Shown here: positions 25,039 to 34,143 of the stretch, piece by piece
Position numbering within the stretch: position 1 is the stretch's first letter
Layout: the number at the start of each line of letters is the position of its first letter
DNA from: G963662905 sp963676415
GTDB lineage: Bacteria > Bacteroidota > Bacteroidia > Bacteroidales > WRLA01
Direction of reading: 5' to 3'
DNA length: 64,000 nucleotides
Assembly (NCBI GenBank): GCA_963676415.1
Contig: OY781097.1
Coordinates: 2,728,001 to 2,792,000, forward strand
The notes under the pieces: generated by a model
Databases searched by the model: none
What the model was told of the DNA's origin: nothing
What the model saw: only the letters and a program-made list of their open reading frames with translations
Position numbers and translations under genes: made by a program

Positions 25039-27021
25039 ATGTCGAAATGCATACGTAAATACACTTTTCTTCTGTTTTTGTTGATATTCAGTAAAATGGC
25101 TTTCTCGCAGGTCAATTATGAATATTTTCTTGCGGTGGGAAGGCACTCCCTTTTTGAGGGCCGTTATACCGAAGCCATCAGTTTTTTGAATACCGCCATC
25201 CGTGTGAAGCCACAGCTTTATGAAGCCTGGCTCTTTCGGGGCATTGCAAAATATAATCTGGGTGATTATCAGGGCGCGGCCGATGATTTTGGAAAATCCC
25301 TCGAAATCCATCCGCTCTACGTTCATGCTTTTCATTATCGCGCTATTGCGCATAATAAACTGAACCAGTACCAAAAAGCCCTGCAGGATTATGAGCGGGC
25401 AGCCGAGATCGACCCGCTGAACGCAAATATCTACATCAACCGTGGTGTGACCAAACTTTCATTGCACGATTATAAAGGCGCTTTGACCGATTATAACCTG
25501 GCTTTGCAGCTCGAGCCTGATAATTACACGGCTTATATGAACCGCTGTGTGGTGAAGGGCATCATCAAAAACTACCAAAGTGCCATCGAAGACTGTAGTA
25601 AAGCAATCCGTCTCAACCATTTCTACTATGATGCCTTCCTGCGCCGTGGGATGATCCGCTATGATATGGAGCAGTACGATCTGGCCATCGAAGATTACAA
25701 TTATGCCTTACGGATCAATAAAGATGATCCGGTGGTCTTTTTTAACCGGGCTCTGGCGCGTTTGAAACAGGGCGATACGCTTTCCGCTTTGAGCGATTAC
25801 GGAACGGTGCTGGATTTTGATCCCTATAATGCCCTGACCTATTACAACCGTGCCATCTTGTTTTCCAGCATGAAGCGTTTTGACCTGGCGCTATCCGATT
25901 ATGCCAGTGTGCTGAAAATCAATCCCGAAAATATTTATGCGCTCTACAACCGGGGCTGTGTGCTTTTCGAAGAAGACCGCTATTACGAAGCTGCCGCGGA
26001 TTTCAGCAAGGCCATCGACCTTTTTCCTGATTTTGCCAATGCCTGGATGAACCGTTCATCATGCAAAAGCCATATGAACGATGCTTACGGAGCGCGTGAA
26101 GATTATAACAAAGCCATGGAAATCATGCAAAAACAGGGCGACAATCCTGATAGCGCTTATCTTGCTGTGGCCGATTCGGCCCATTTGCGCAGGATTATCG
26201 AATTTGAATCCGATTTCCAGAATGCCAATCTGGTGGATGGCCGCGTGCAGTATCAGCGCATATATATCGACCTGAAACCAAACTATCAGATTACTTTTTT
26301 CCTGACGGATAAAGATTATGTGGAAAGCAAACGCAATGAATACTGGGATAAAAGTTTCTCCGATTTCAATAAAAGCAATAAGCTGAAAATGAGCTTTGGG
26401 ATTACCAATGAGCGCATGCACCACAGTATTGATCAGGTGATTTCCAGCATTGATGATATGTCGGAACTGCCACCCGATGCTGCCCACTCGCCCGAAGCCG
26501 CCCTTTTTGAAGGTGTGCTCAACGGCATCATTCAGAATTACAATACCGCTTTGCTGGCCTACGATACCGCCATTGCCCGCGATACCGCATTTGCTTTTGC
26601 CTGGTTTAACCGCGCCAATACGCGCTATGAACTGCAGGAGTATATCATTGAGCAGGAACGCAAAGAGCGGATTTCGATCGGTACGCCTGTGGGCGATGAG
26701 GATGAAGCCGAAAAGCGTGCACTCGATTATGAAAAAATCCTTTCTGATCTCGATAAAGTGCTCAGTCTGGAGCCTGAATTTGCGCCCGCATGGTTTAACC
26801 GCGGAAATATCTATGCGCGCAAAAGAAATTATGAAACAGCCATCAATGATTTTTCTAAAGCCATTGAACTGGAACCAAATTTTGGCGATGCCTATTTTAA
26901 CCGTGGCCTGACCCGGATTTTTATGGGCGAAAAAGAAAAAGGCTGCAACGATTTGAGCAAAAGCGGTGAGTTGGGTGTTTCGGATGCGTATAGTGTGATT
27001 AAACGCCATTGCACGAAATAG
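25039..27021 (+). CDS. Secreted tetratricopeptide-repeat protein
   Basis: 660 residues from the ATG at 25039, which gives a clean signal peptide (KYTFLLFLLIFSKMAFSQ). A longer frame from 25000 only adds a non-signal extension. At least ten TPR units are visible as repeats of the W/Y-LG-Y-AxxDF-AIxLxP type. Examples are AWLFRGIAKYNLGDYQGAADDFGKSLEIHP, AYMNRCVVKGIIKNYQSAIEDC, ALYNRGCVLFEEDRYYEAAADFSKAI, and near the end AWFNRGNIYARKRNYETAINDF. A non-TPR insert lies at about 375-490. The protein is probably periplasmic or outer-membrane associated and acts as a scaffold; no enzyme domain is seen. It is flanked by repeats and stands alone. Confidence 0.85.
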   Translation: MSKCIRKYTFLLFLLIFSKMAFSQVNYEYFLAVGRHSLFEGRYTEAISFLNTAIRVKPQLYEAWLFRGIAKYNLGDYQGAADDFGKSLEIHPLYVHAFHYRAIAHNKLNQYQKALQDYERAAEIDPLNANIYINRGVTKLSLHDYKGALTDYNLALQLEPDNYTAYMNRCVVKGIIKNYQSAIEDCSKAIRLNHFYYDAFLRRGMIRYDMEQYDLAIEDYNYALRINKDDPVVFFNRALARLKQGDTLSALSDYGTVLDFDPYNALTYYNRAILFSSMKRFDLALSDYASVLKINPENIYALYNRGCVLFEEDRYYEAAADFSKAIDLFPDFANAWMNRSSCKSHMNDAYGAREDYNKAMEIMQKQGDNPDSAYLAVADSAHLRRIIEFESDFQNANLVDGRVQYQRIYIDLKPNYQITFFLTDKDYVESKRNEYWDKSFSDFNKSNKLKMSFGITNERMHHSIDQVISSIDDMSELPPDAAHSPEAALFEGVLNGIIQNYNTALLAYDTAIARDTAFAFAWFNRANTRYELQEYIIEQERKERISIGTPVGDEDEAEKRALDYEKILSDLDKVLSLEPEFAPAWFNRGNIYARKRNYETAINDFSKAIELEPNFGDAYFNRGLTRIFMGEKEKGCNDLSKSGELGVSDAYSVIKRHCTK

Positions 27022-27325
27022 AGTTCGTCTATAAAGTCTCCCGAAAAATTCGGGATTGCTCAAAATCTAAATCCTCATATACCCTAGTATACTGCGGTTT
27101 AGATTTTTCACACGCCTTGAATTTGAACTTTATAGAGCAAACTCTCGAGTTTATAGGCAAGGACGAAATAGTTTCTGGTCCATAATGTCTCCCGAAATTT
27201 CGGGATTATTTCTTTTGCTGGAAACAGTCATCCCGTAGAGACGGGACTCCTTGTTTCCAGCAAAAGAAATGCCTCGACCTCGAACATTCTGAACCAGAAA
27301 CACGAGTTTATGGACAAGGACGCTA
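27021..27325. repeat. Two adjacent large palindromic elements sharing a scaffold
   Basis: Element A (about 27021-27165) has outer arms GTCTATAAAGT / ACTTTATAGAG and inner arms AAATCTAAATCC / GGTTTAGATTT. Element B (about 27166-27325) has GTTTCTGG / CCAGAAAC outer arms and long inner arms TTTCTTTTGCTGGAAACA / TGTTTCCAGCAAAAGAAA. Both begin with CTCCCGAAA-W-TTCGGGATT and end with CGAGTTTATRGRCAAGGACG. They make up most of the 438-base gene-free stretch 27022-27459; the remaining 27326-27459 is AT-rich with no recognisable feature. A related, degraded copy is at 48273-48420. Confidence 0.7.
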
Positions 27326-27459
27326 CAGGCAGGGTGTCTGGAACCCGAACATGCTGGATAAAAAATTTAATCCAGAATAAAATGAATGTTTTCCTGTTGG
27401 AAATGACATTCCAAAAAAAAATTGATTCACCGGATGCGTTCCGGCTTTAAAAATGAAAT

Positions 27460-29094
27460 ATGATTAGAATTGAAGAAATAAATCTCTTTGTAGGACAAAA
27501 CAGGGAGCTTTTGATAGATCGGATATGTAAGATCTTTTCCCTTGAACCAGAGGATATCACGGAAGTAAAGATTGTAAAAAAGGCAGTGGATTCCAGGAAT
27601 AAAAAGCGGATTTTGCTGGTTTATTCACTGGATGTTTCCTTGCTTGATGATGATCAAGTCCTGGAAAAATGGAATGCGAAGGCGGAGAAGGATGAGGATT
27701 TTGCCAAAATATTGCAACGCCACCGTGTGCGCAAAGCAGATGTTTTTCATTTTCAGATTTTAGTGCCCGACCGCAAACAGGAACACCGGCCTGTGATTGT
27801 GGGCAGCGGTCCTGCGGGATTGTTTGCAGCGCTTTATCTGGCCAAAGCCGGATTGCGTCCCGTCATTCTTGAACGCGGAAAAAAAGTGGAAGAACGTGTG
27901 GATGATGTGGAAGGTTTTTTCCGTGGCGGTGAGCTGGATACAGAATCCAATATCCAGTTTGGCGAAGGCGGCGCAGGGACTTTCAGCGATGGCAAACTCT
28001 ATACGCTCATCAATGATCCGCGCACAGATTATATTTTTCGGGAATTCCATGCAGCCGGGGCTCCGGCAGAAATTCTTTATGATGCCAAACCGCATATCGG
28101 GACGGACATCCTGCGGAAGGTGGTGAAAAATATGCGCGACAAAATTATTTCCCTGGGCGGCGAATTTCGTTTTCAAAGCCAGATGACCGATATCCGCATC
28201 AAAGACGGACAGGTAAATTCGGTTTTGATCGGGCGCGAGGAAGAAATTCCGGCCAATATCCTGATCGCTGCGGTTGGGCATTCAGCGCGCGATACCTTTG
28301 AGCTTTTCCATCAAAAGGGCATCGAAATGCAGTCCAAAACATTCTCGATTGGTGTGCGTATCGAGCATGAACGGGAATTTATCGATCAGTCCCAATACGA
28401 CCGTTTTGCCGGACATCCCGATTTGCCCACAGCACGTTACAAACTCAGTCACAGGCTGAAAAACGGGCGCGGGGTTTATACTTTTTGCATGTGCCCGGGA
28501 GGTTTCGTTGTAGCTGCCGCCAGCGAAAAGCATCATGTGGTAACCAATGGCATGAGTTATTACGCTCAGGACAATTTCAATTCCAATGCCGCCATTTTGG
28601 TCAATGTACGTCCCGGCGATTTCGGTTCCAACCATCCGCTGGCAGGCGTTAACTTTCAGCGCAAATGGGAGTCCAAAGCCTATTCGCTTGCACGGGGACA
28701 TTATCGCGCCCCGGTGCAGAAAGTAGGCGATTTTATGAAAGACAAAGTTTCCAAAGGATTTGGCGCTGTAAAACCGACCTATCGCCCGGGGACGTTTTTC
28801 GTAAACCTCAAAGACTGCCTGCCGCCTTATGTGACCAATGGCATAAAATCGGGCTTGAAAGCATTCGATCGTAAAATCCCCGGATTTGCACAGGGCGATG
28901 CGCTGCTGACCGGCATTGAAAGCCGCTCAAGCAGCCCGCTGCGTATTTTACGCGACGATAATTGCGAATCTTCTGTGAAAGGCTTTTTCCCTGCCGGGGA
29001 AGGTGCGGGATATGCCGGAGGAATCGTTTCATCAGCTATTGATGGTTTGCGCGTTGCCGAAGCCGTGGTGAGGAAAGTGCAGGAGGGAGTGTAA
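27460..29094 (+). CDS. NAD(P)/FAD-dependent oxidoreductase (FAD-dependent dehydrogenase family)
   Basis: 544 residues. The N-terminal 100 residues form a small basic alpha/beta domain typical of this family (KIFSLEPEDITEVKIVKKAVDSRNK). The FAD-binding Rossmann motif follows as VIVGSGPAGLFAALYLAKAGLRPVILERGKKVEERV (core GSGPAGLFAA). Then come GGAGTFSDGKL, AVGHSARDTFELFHQKG, the CMCPGGFVV segment and a C-terminal FAD-contact block, FFPAGEGAGYAGGIVSSAIDG. Homologues are widespread flavoproteins of undefined substrate, distantly related to geranylgeranyl reductase-like enzymes. The gene is monocistronic, with a palindromic hairpin just after its stop. The biochemical role is not deducible here. 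Confidence 0.88.
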   Translation: MIRIEEINLFVGQNRELLIDRICKIFSLEPEDITEVKIVKKAVDSRNKKRILLVYSLDVSLLDDDQVLEKWNAKAEKDEDFAKILQRHRVRKADVFHFQILVPDRKQEHRPVIVGSGPAGLFAALYLAKAGLRPVILERGKKVEERVDDVEGFFRGGELDTESNIQFGEGGAGTFSDGKLYTLINDPRTDYIFREFHAAGAPAEILYDAKPHIGTDILRKVVKNMRDKIISLGGEFRFQSQMTDIRIKDGQVNSVLIGREEEIPANILIAAVGHSARDTFELFHQKGIEMQSKTFSIGVRIEHEREFIDQSQYDRFAGHPDLPTARYKLSHRLKNGRGVYTFCMCPGGFVVAAASEKHHVVTNGMSYYAQDNFNSNAAILVNVRPGDFGSNHPLAGVNFQRKWESKAYSLARGHYRAPVQKVGDFMKDKVSKGFGAVKPTYRPGTFFVNLKDCLPPYVTNGIKSGLKAFDRKIPGFAQGDALLTGIESRSSSPLRILRDDNCESSVKGFFPAGEGAGYAGGIVSSAIDGLRVAEAVVRKVQEGV

Positions 29095-29100
29095 GCCTTG

Positions 29101-29137
29101 TCATTCATCGGATGACTCGAAGTCATCCGATGAATGA
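29101..29137. terminator. Perfect hairpin between convergent genes
   Basis: TCATTCATCGGATGACT (29101-29117) and AGTCATCCGATGAATGA (29121-29137) form a perfect 17-bp stem with loop CGA. It lies six bases after the oxidoreductase stop and ten bases before the stop of the converging gene, and has no long T run. It may act as a bidirectional terminator or be a REP-like palindrome. Confidence 0.6.
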
Positions 29138-29146
29138 GCCCACAAC

Positions 29147-30787
29147 TCAATCATGAAAAATCAACAAAGGGTCCGGCTTACTATGCTCCACCGCCTGCGT
29201 CGTATCCGAATTTTTGCAGCCCTGTACATCCGTAACCTCCACAATTACACTCTGCGTGGTATCCGCATAAAAGCTGCTATCCGTTGAGCCGTTTTGCCAG
29301 AGGTAGGATTGAAAAGACCCTGGCCAGAGGTTTACGCCATAAGCTTCGCAAAACCCGGTATCTGCGGGTAAAAGCAGAACGGGCAAAGGATGGACAAGGA
29401 TTTCCTGTACGGTTGTGTCGTTCAGGTTGTTGTTATAGCCTATTACACTTACCTGATAAGCTCCGGTATCTTCAAAAACATGATAGGAAAAAAATGAATC
29501 TGAATAATTGGCCACACCGCTGGCCGGATCTCCAAAATCCCAGAAAACAGAATCCTGGGAGGCAGTATCAGTAATGGCAAAAAAGGTGGTATCCCCAATG
29601 CAATGGCCTTCCCATGTGAAGTTGGCTGGGTTGAAGAAGGACTGGATGAAGGCGGGGAGGCCGAGGCGGCTTAAGTGTGTCCCATTTCCATTTTCAAGAT
29701 ATATAGCTTCTGCAATATATTCGCAATCTGCACCTGTTTTATCTGGATAATTTATTGCACTAAGGTAGTTGCAATAGCTGTTAGCGATATAAACCCTATT
29801 ATCCTGGCCTAATTGTACTGCACCTGCGGCCCTGTAATAATTGAGGCTCATTATTTCTGTTCCAGATGATACAATTAGTGCAGAGTCTTCTGTCGATAAA
29901 TCATACTGAAATATTTTCGCATTTTGGTTAATGTCACGATCCGAGGAACTAATATATATTTTATTACCATCAGGAGAAAATTCAATGCCATAAGTATCGT
30001 TGAAACCATAAGGTGGCAATGTGATGGGATTTGATAATTGTGCATTTTCGTTATTGAAATCAAATAGTTGCACTTCTTCAGTGGGGCACACACAGATTGC
30101 AAGCTTATCTCCCTGAGGCGATAGTTTCATATAACCTGTTATACTCATCGGGTCTCCGTGATGCACTAATCCTATATTAGATGTGTCGGGAACTGTATGC
30201 AAGGAATCTGTATCTATTAAAAAAGAAACAAATGAGTTCGTCTCCCATAAATGTGATACTATCCAGAATGATTCCCCGTCAGAATGACGAACAGAAGTGA
30301 CCATCTCATGTACAGGTCCTGCCAGATATATATTCTTCTGATCTGTTACATCACCCAAACCCTCATTCAATTCCATGTCAATTATGGAGTAATTCAATCC
30401 GGTAGCAGAATTCCATCTTGGAACAGTAAAAATGTAGTATTGGTTTAAATTACTTGGCGCAGGAACAATTAGGGAGGACATTGAAGCTGAGGGATCTCCT
30501 AATAGATCCTGACCATTAGGCATTGGGTTGTGGTCTTTATCCCAAATAGTCATGCCATCTGTATAAAACAACAGTTCTCCATTTGAATCAGAGATGCTTG
30601 CGCAACCTTCATTCTGATGTATTTGGCCATCATATAAGGGTTGCGGATGCCCGTTAGTTGTATTAAAAGTAATACCCGAGTTCCAACCAAAATACCAGTT
30701 GCTGGCTTGTGAGCTATGCTGCGAAATACCTGATAATGTGATGAAAATAAAAAAAATAGATAATAATATTTTTGTAACATGGTACAC
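29147..30787 (-). CDS. Secreted beta-propeller/PKD protein, C-terminally truncated T9SS cargo
   Basis: 546 residues, most likely from a GTG start at 30787, since the in-frame sequence is immediately a signal peptide (VTKILLSIFFIFITLSGISQ). A seven-bladed-propeller-like region follows (about 25-380: ASNWYFGWNSGITFNTTNG, SDSNGELLFYTDGMTIW, MKLSPQGDKLAICVC, GIEFSPDGNKIYIS). Then there is a PKD-type domain (DSVFWDFGDPASGVANYSDS) and an Ig-like segment (YLWQNGSTDSSFYADTTQSV). Homologues of this architecture end in a T9SS sorting domain; here the chain stops at PDPLLIFHD, just before the hairpin at 29101-29137. The export tag therefore appears lost, which would leave a periplasmic product. The neighbours are the candidate immunity gene and Rhs fragment upstream. 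Confidence 0.7.
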   Translation of the reverse strand: MYHVTKILLSIFFIFITLSGISQHSSQASNWYFGWNSGITFNTTNGHPQPLYDGQIHQNEGCASISDSNGELLFYTDGMTIWDKDHNPMPNGQDLLGDPSASMSSLIVPAPSNLNQYYIFTVPRWNSATGLNYSIIDMELNEGLGDVTDQKNIYLAGPVHEMVTSVRHSDGESFWIVSHLWETNSFVSFLIDTDSLHTVPDTSNIGLVHHGDPMSITGYMKLSPQGDKLAICVCPTEEVQLFDFNNENAQLSNPITLPPYGFNDTYGIEFSPDGNKIYISSSDRDINQNAKIFQYDLSTEDSALIVSSGTEIMSLNYYRAAGAVQLGQDNRVYIANSYCNYLSAINYPDKTGADCEYIAEAIYLENGNGTHLSRLGLPAFIQSFFNPANFTWEGHCIGDTTFFAITDTASQDSVFWDFGDPASGVANYSDSFFSYHVFEDTGAYQVSVIGYNNNLNDTTVQEILVHPLPVLLLPADTGFCEAYGVNLWPGSFQSYLWQNGSTDSSFYADTTQSVIVEVTDVQGCKNSDTTQAVEHSKPDPLLIFHD

Positions 30788-30829
30788 TTTTGTACAGGTA
30801 TTTATTAGAGGTGATTTCTAAAATAAAAA

Positions 30830-31288
30830 TTATTTAATATTTAATTTATCAATCACTGCTATAATGTTTTTTAGGTCACTGTCTTTCCATTGATTAACTC
30901 TACTTTCCATTATCTCTGCAATATATTTATCTTGGTTTTTAAAAACCAACGTGTTTTTGCGAATACCATATCCAACTTTTTGTTTGTAGTACTCATATTT
31001 AAGCAAATAATACGGAATGGAAACCGATCGTTTCCAAAAGATATATCTATAATAGAAAATAGTACATAGCTGTTTATTCTCGGAAAATGCAACTTTATAA
31101 ACCACTCTGCCTTTATTGCGACTTATCATTAATATTATAATCAAAAGAACAATTAACTGAATACCTATCCAATACGTATAAAAAAAAGAAGCACCTTTAG
31201 CAATAAAAACAAAATTTATAATTGGTAGGATGTTAAATTCTGAATTATACTTACTATACCAATAAAACTTTTTTTTAAAAACCTTCAT
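30830..31288 (-). CDS. Small membrane protein of unknown family, candidate immunity protein
   Basis: 152 residues from the ATG at 31288; a TTG six codons upstream is possible. Two hydrophobic segments stand out (ILPIINFVFIAKGASFFYTYWIG and IQLIVLLIIILMIS), followed by a basic, Tyr/Lys/Ile-rich cytoplasmic tail of about 95 residues. I do not recognise the family. The DNA is markedly more AT-rich than the flanking housekeeping genes. It starts 36 bases downstream of the Rhs fragment on the same strand, exactly where immunity genes follow Rhs toxin tips. The immunity role is a positional inference only. Confidence 0.55.
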   Translation of the reverse strand: MKVFKKKFYWYSKYNSEFNILPIINFVFIAKGASFFYTYWIGIQLIVLLIIILMISRNKGRVVYKVAFSENKQLCTIFYYRYIFWKRSVSIPYYLLKYEYYKQKVGYGIRKNTLVFKNQDKYIAEIMESRVNQWKDSDLKNIIAVIDKLNIK

Positions 31289-31323
31289 AATGGGTATTTT
31301 ATTCAATTTACATGAATGTTGTG

Positions 31324-32715
31324 TTAATAAAGTGATTTATTTCTATAGTGATCACGCAATGCTTCTTCAGTTGGATCCATCTCTTCTACCTGTTCTTTAG
31401 GATTCATTGTTTTATTAATAATTTCATTAAAATTCTCTTTTACTGAATTTATCGCATTTTGAATTTTACCACCAACAGATTCAAGGAATTCTTTACCGGA
31501 GGATACAATAAACTTGGTCGGTTCAGAGGCAGTAACAAGCATATTTGCACCCGAAACAGCACCGTCTATTGTATATTTAGGAGATCCTCCTGTAAGGCCG
31601 ACTCCTAAATCCACTACAGCCCCTGCTTCTCGTAATCCTGAACCTTCCATATCAAAAGCTTTTTCGGCAGTAGCTGCTGTTAATTCACCTAAGCCTCCCG
31701 GTACATTGTTCTCCCCATCATTAGCGGCACCATCAATAATTTGTGCCGTACCCAGAGCAATTGTTCCACTCCCGCTTATAATTAAAGCTACACCAGCTGG
31801 ACCCCCAACTCCCGTCGCAGCTAGACCAACCCCTCCGACCCATTGGGAAACACCTCCAGCAACAGTAAGGCATCCTAGAGCAACATCCCAGCCATCTTCT
31901 CCGTTAATATCAATAAATCTCATTGGATTATTATATGTATAATGGAATGGGGTTAATGAATAGTATTTTTCAGCTAAAGGATCAACAGCATGCCACCGGG
32001 CGATTTGAGGGTCATAAAACCTCGCTCCATAGTCGTACCAGTCCAATCCAAATTCATCCTGCAGCTCTTTGCCATTATAAAGGTATTTATTGGGGTCGTT
32101 TTGGGCTTCAACCCCCCCGCAGCCCTGCATCAACATGCCAAAGGGATAATATCCGTCCTGCTGTACCAGGCCTTCGTCATTGAAAACAATGCGCACATTC
32201 CCCAAATGGTCTTTGAGGTAATATTGGTAATCAAACGATCCGTCATTGTTTATCATAATCCTTCCTTCTGAATGCGCCAGTGATTTTTCCTGGCCGTCGA
32301 TTAGCTGGAAACTGCCCACATAATCCGTTGTGCTGAGCGTGCCCCCACTGATTTGCGTGTGCTTTTGCAGTTTGTTGCCATCAGCAGTGTAAAGGTAATA
32401 TATTTTGTTGATGTCCGGTCCGCAAATCCTGTTGATTTTTTGTGGGAGGTTCAAATAGTTATAGTCAACGGTCATGTTTTCTTTGTTCTTGTCCAGGGTC
32501 ATGTTCCCATTGGCATCGTAGAGGTATTCTACATTCTGGAAGGAGCCGTTGTCCCTAAAGCCATTGTTCATATAGGCCGCCAGCTGATCGTTGTCATCAA
32601 CCTTTTTAAGCTGGTTCCCTTCATAAACATAGCTCAGGTCGTCAATGCCCCCGTACTGCCCGCTTTCGTTTTGCCTGCCATTGCGGTTCAGGTGGGTTAT
32701 ATTGCCATTCAGGGC
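31324..32715 (-). pseudogene. Rhs-repeat protein 3' fragment with core and variable C-terminal tip
   Basis: About 463 residues of real Rhs sequence: YD-type repeats (DLSYVYEGNQLKKVDD, VEYLYDANGNMTLDKNKE), the core DHLGNVRIVF, YYPFGMLMQG and the hyperconserved YNGKELQDEFGLDWYDYGARFYDPQIARWHAVDPL. A Gly/Ala-rich hydrophobic segment and an unrecognised tip of about 170 residues, ending NKSLY, follow. The frame continues to 33123, but beyond about 32715 it is only the antisense of a T9SS sorting domain on the plus strand, so the Rhs 5' half is missing. The piece resembles a displaced Rhs tip cassette, with a candidate immunity gene next to it. Confidence 0.75.
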
Positions 32716-32721
32716 GTGGGT

Positions 32722-33006
32722 ATGGAAGAAGAAGCGCAAACGCCAGCCGAAAGCGTCCTCATCAGCCCCAATCCGGCAAAAGACATGCTTTATGCGCAGC
32801 TCATGCTGGAAATGCCGGCCAATGTGGATTTCCGCCTCTTCGATATCAATGGCCGCGACCTGGGCATCCTGAAAAGAAGCTTCCTGGGTGCAGGAAACCA
32901 CAAAGTACAGATCAATGTACCGAAGCACATAAAAACAGGCACCTACATCCTGCAAACCGAAACAGATCGTGAGGTTTATTCGCAGAAACTGAATATTGTG
33001 CGGTAA
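32722..33006 (+). pseudogene. Orphan T9SS type A C-terminal sorting domain
   Basis: The last 94 codons of a vanished gene, read MEEEAQTPAESVLISPNPAKDMLYAQL (core ISPNPAKDML), then FRLFDINGRDLGIL, GTYILQTETD and the final QKLNIVR. These are the five-strand Por secretion-tail features: PNP near the start, GxY/I-L near the end, a basic terminus. Upstream homology stops at about 32720, where Rhs sequence begins on the opposite strand. The protein that carried this tag was cut off by a rearrangement. No start or signal peptide remains. Confidence 0.75.
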
Positions 33007-33022
33007 ATGTTTTAGATTGTTT

Positions 33023-33064
33023 GCTAATCGTATAGTCGCGATGCAGCGCAACCGTACGATTAGC
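33023..33064. terminator. Hairpin after the orphan sorting domain
   Basis: GCTAATCGTA (33023-33032) pairs perfectly with TACGATTAGC (33055-33064). It lies 17 bases past the stop, where the original gene's terminator would be, which supports the fragment being a true gene end. There is no strong T run. Confidence 0.5.
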
Positions 33065-33197
33065 CTTTGTCCTTTCCAGTCATAGAAATTTCCGTCCAAA
33101 ATTTCTTTCCCTGCATTGTGCACTTGCGTTTTTTCTTCCGCTTTGTATATTCATCACGAAATCTCACAAATATTTTAGGTTAAGGCACTAAATTTTA

Positions 33198-33206
33198 TAA
33201 TTTTGC
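33198..33206 (+). promoter_or_regulatory. Bacteroidota -7 promoter element for apbC
   Basis: TAATTTTGC fits TAnnTTTG, 32 bases before the apbC ATG. Confidence 0.5.
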
Positions 33207-33237
33207 TGTTTTTAAAGATTCTAAATACTATACAATT

Positions 33238-34113
33238 ATGACTCAAGCTCATCAAGCGCAACCAGAAAACGAAAATTTGCTTCCTGGTGTTAAGAATATC
33301 ATTGCGGTAGCCTCCGGAAAAGGCGGAGTTGGAAAATCTACTGTTGCTGCAAACCTGGCCGTTTCCCTGGCTCAAAAAGGCCATTCTGTGGGCCTGGTGG
33401 ATACCGACATTTATGGCCCGTCGGTTCCAATGCTTTTTGGTGCTGAAGGTGTTCAGCCCGAAATGGTTGGTGATAAAATGATCCCGATTGAGAAATTTGG
33501 CGTGAAATTTTTGTCCATTGGTCTTTTTATTGAGCAGGACAAAGCCCTGATATGGCGTGGCCCTATGGCCGGAAATGCCATGAAACAACTCTTCACCGAA
33601 GCCGAATGGGGCGAGCTGGATTTTATGATCCTCGACCTTCCTCCCGGAACCGGCGACATCCCGCTTACATTGGTGCAATCATTCCCCATCACGGGCGCGG
33701 TAATTGTTACCACACCGCAGCAGGTGGCTATTTCCGATGTGCGCAAAGCAGCCAGTATGTTCAAACAAAACCAGATTAAAGTGCCCATCCTCGGTATCGT
33801 AGAGAATATGGCCTGGTTTACGCCCGAAGAACTGCCCGAAAACAAATATTACATTTTTGGCAAAGAAGGCGGTAAGAAATTCGCCGAAGAAATCAATGCG
33901 TTCCTGTTGGGACAAATTCCTTTGGTAATGGGTGTGAGCGAATCGGGCGATTCAGGCGTTCCTGCCGCCAGCCTTGAAGGCAGCGCATTGAACAAAGCAT
34001 TTGCCGAACTCAGGGACAATGTGCTTATGCAGCTCGATATCCGCAATTCATTGTTGCGACCAACGAAAACCGTTGAAATCGACCCAAATGCGGAAGGTTG
34101 CAGCCATCACTAA
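33238..34113 (+). CDS. apbC: Mrp/ApbC-family iron-sulfur cluster carrier ATPase
   Basis: 291 residues. The deviant Walker A motif of the MinD/Mrp class is at about 25-33 (SGKGGVGKST). It is followed by VDTDIYGPSVPMLFG, LDFMILDLPPGTGDIPLTL and VVTTPQQVAISDVRKA. Known family members bind a [4Fe-4S] cluster at the dimer interface and pass it to target proteins. The N-terminal DUF59 domain present in many Mrp proteins is absent, and the usual CxxC cluster motif is not seen in the expected region (ENMAWFTPEELPENKYYIF replaces the common Cys-containing stretch). The C-terminus carries CSHH. It is followed by a NifU-type scaffold gene 30 bases on, fitting Fe-S assembly. Confidence 0.93.
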   Translation: MTQAHQAQPENENLLPGVKNIIAVASGKGGVGKSTVAANLAVSLAQKGHSVGLVDTDIYGPSVPMLFGAEGVQPEMVGDKMIPIEKFGVKFLSIGLFIEQDKALIWRGPMAGNAMKQLFTEAEWGELDFMILDLPPGTGDIPLTLVQSFPITGAVIVTTPQQVAISDVRKAASMFKQNQIKVPILGIVENMAWFTPEELPENKYYIFGKEGGKKFAEEINAFLLGQIPLVMGVSESGDSGVPAASLEGSALNKAFAELRDNVLMQLDIRNSLLRPTKTVEIDPNAEGCSHH

Positions 34114-34143
34114 AAACCAATAACCACTTTAAATATTTTTTTC

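Noticed and set aside
26059..27063. 334-codon minus-strand frame opposite the TPR gene
   Set aside because: It mirrors the TPR coding sequence codon by codon (His/Ile/Phe-rich shadow) and has no protein family features.
30550..30780. ATG-started 76-codon frame at the start of the propeller gene
   Set aside because: It lies in a different frame from the clear signal peptide and propeller sequence and has no homologous features; the GTG start at 30787 is preferred.
32716..33123. N-terminal 135 residues of the long Rhs frame
   Set aside because: They are the antisense of a clear T9SS sorting domain on the plus strand and show no Rhs similarity.
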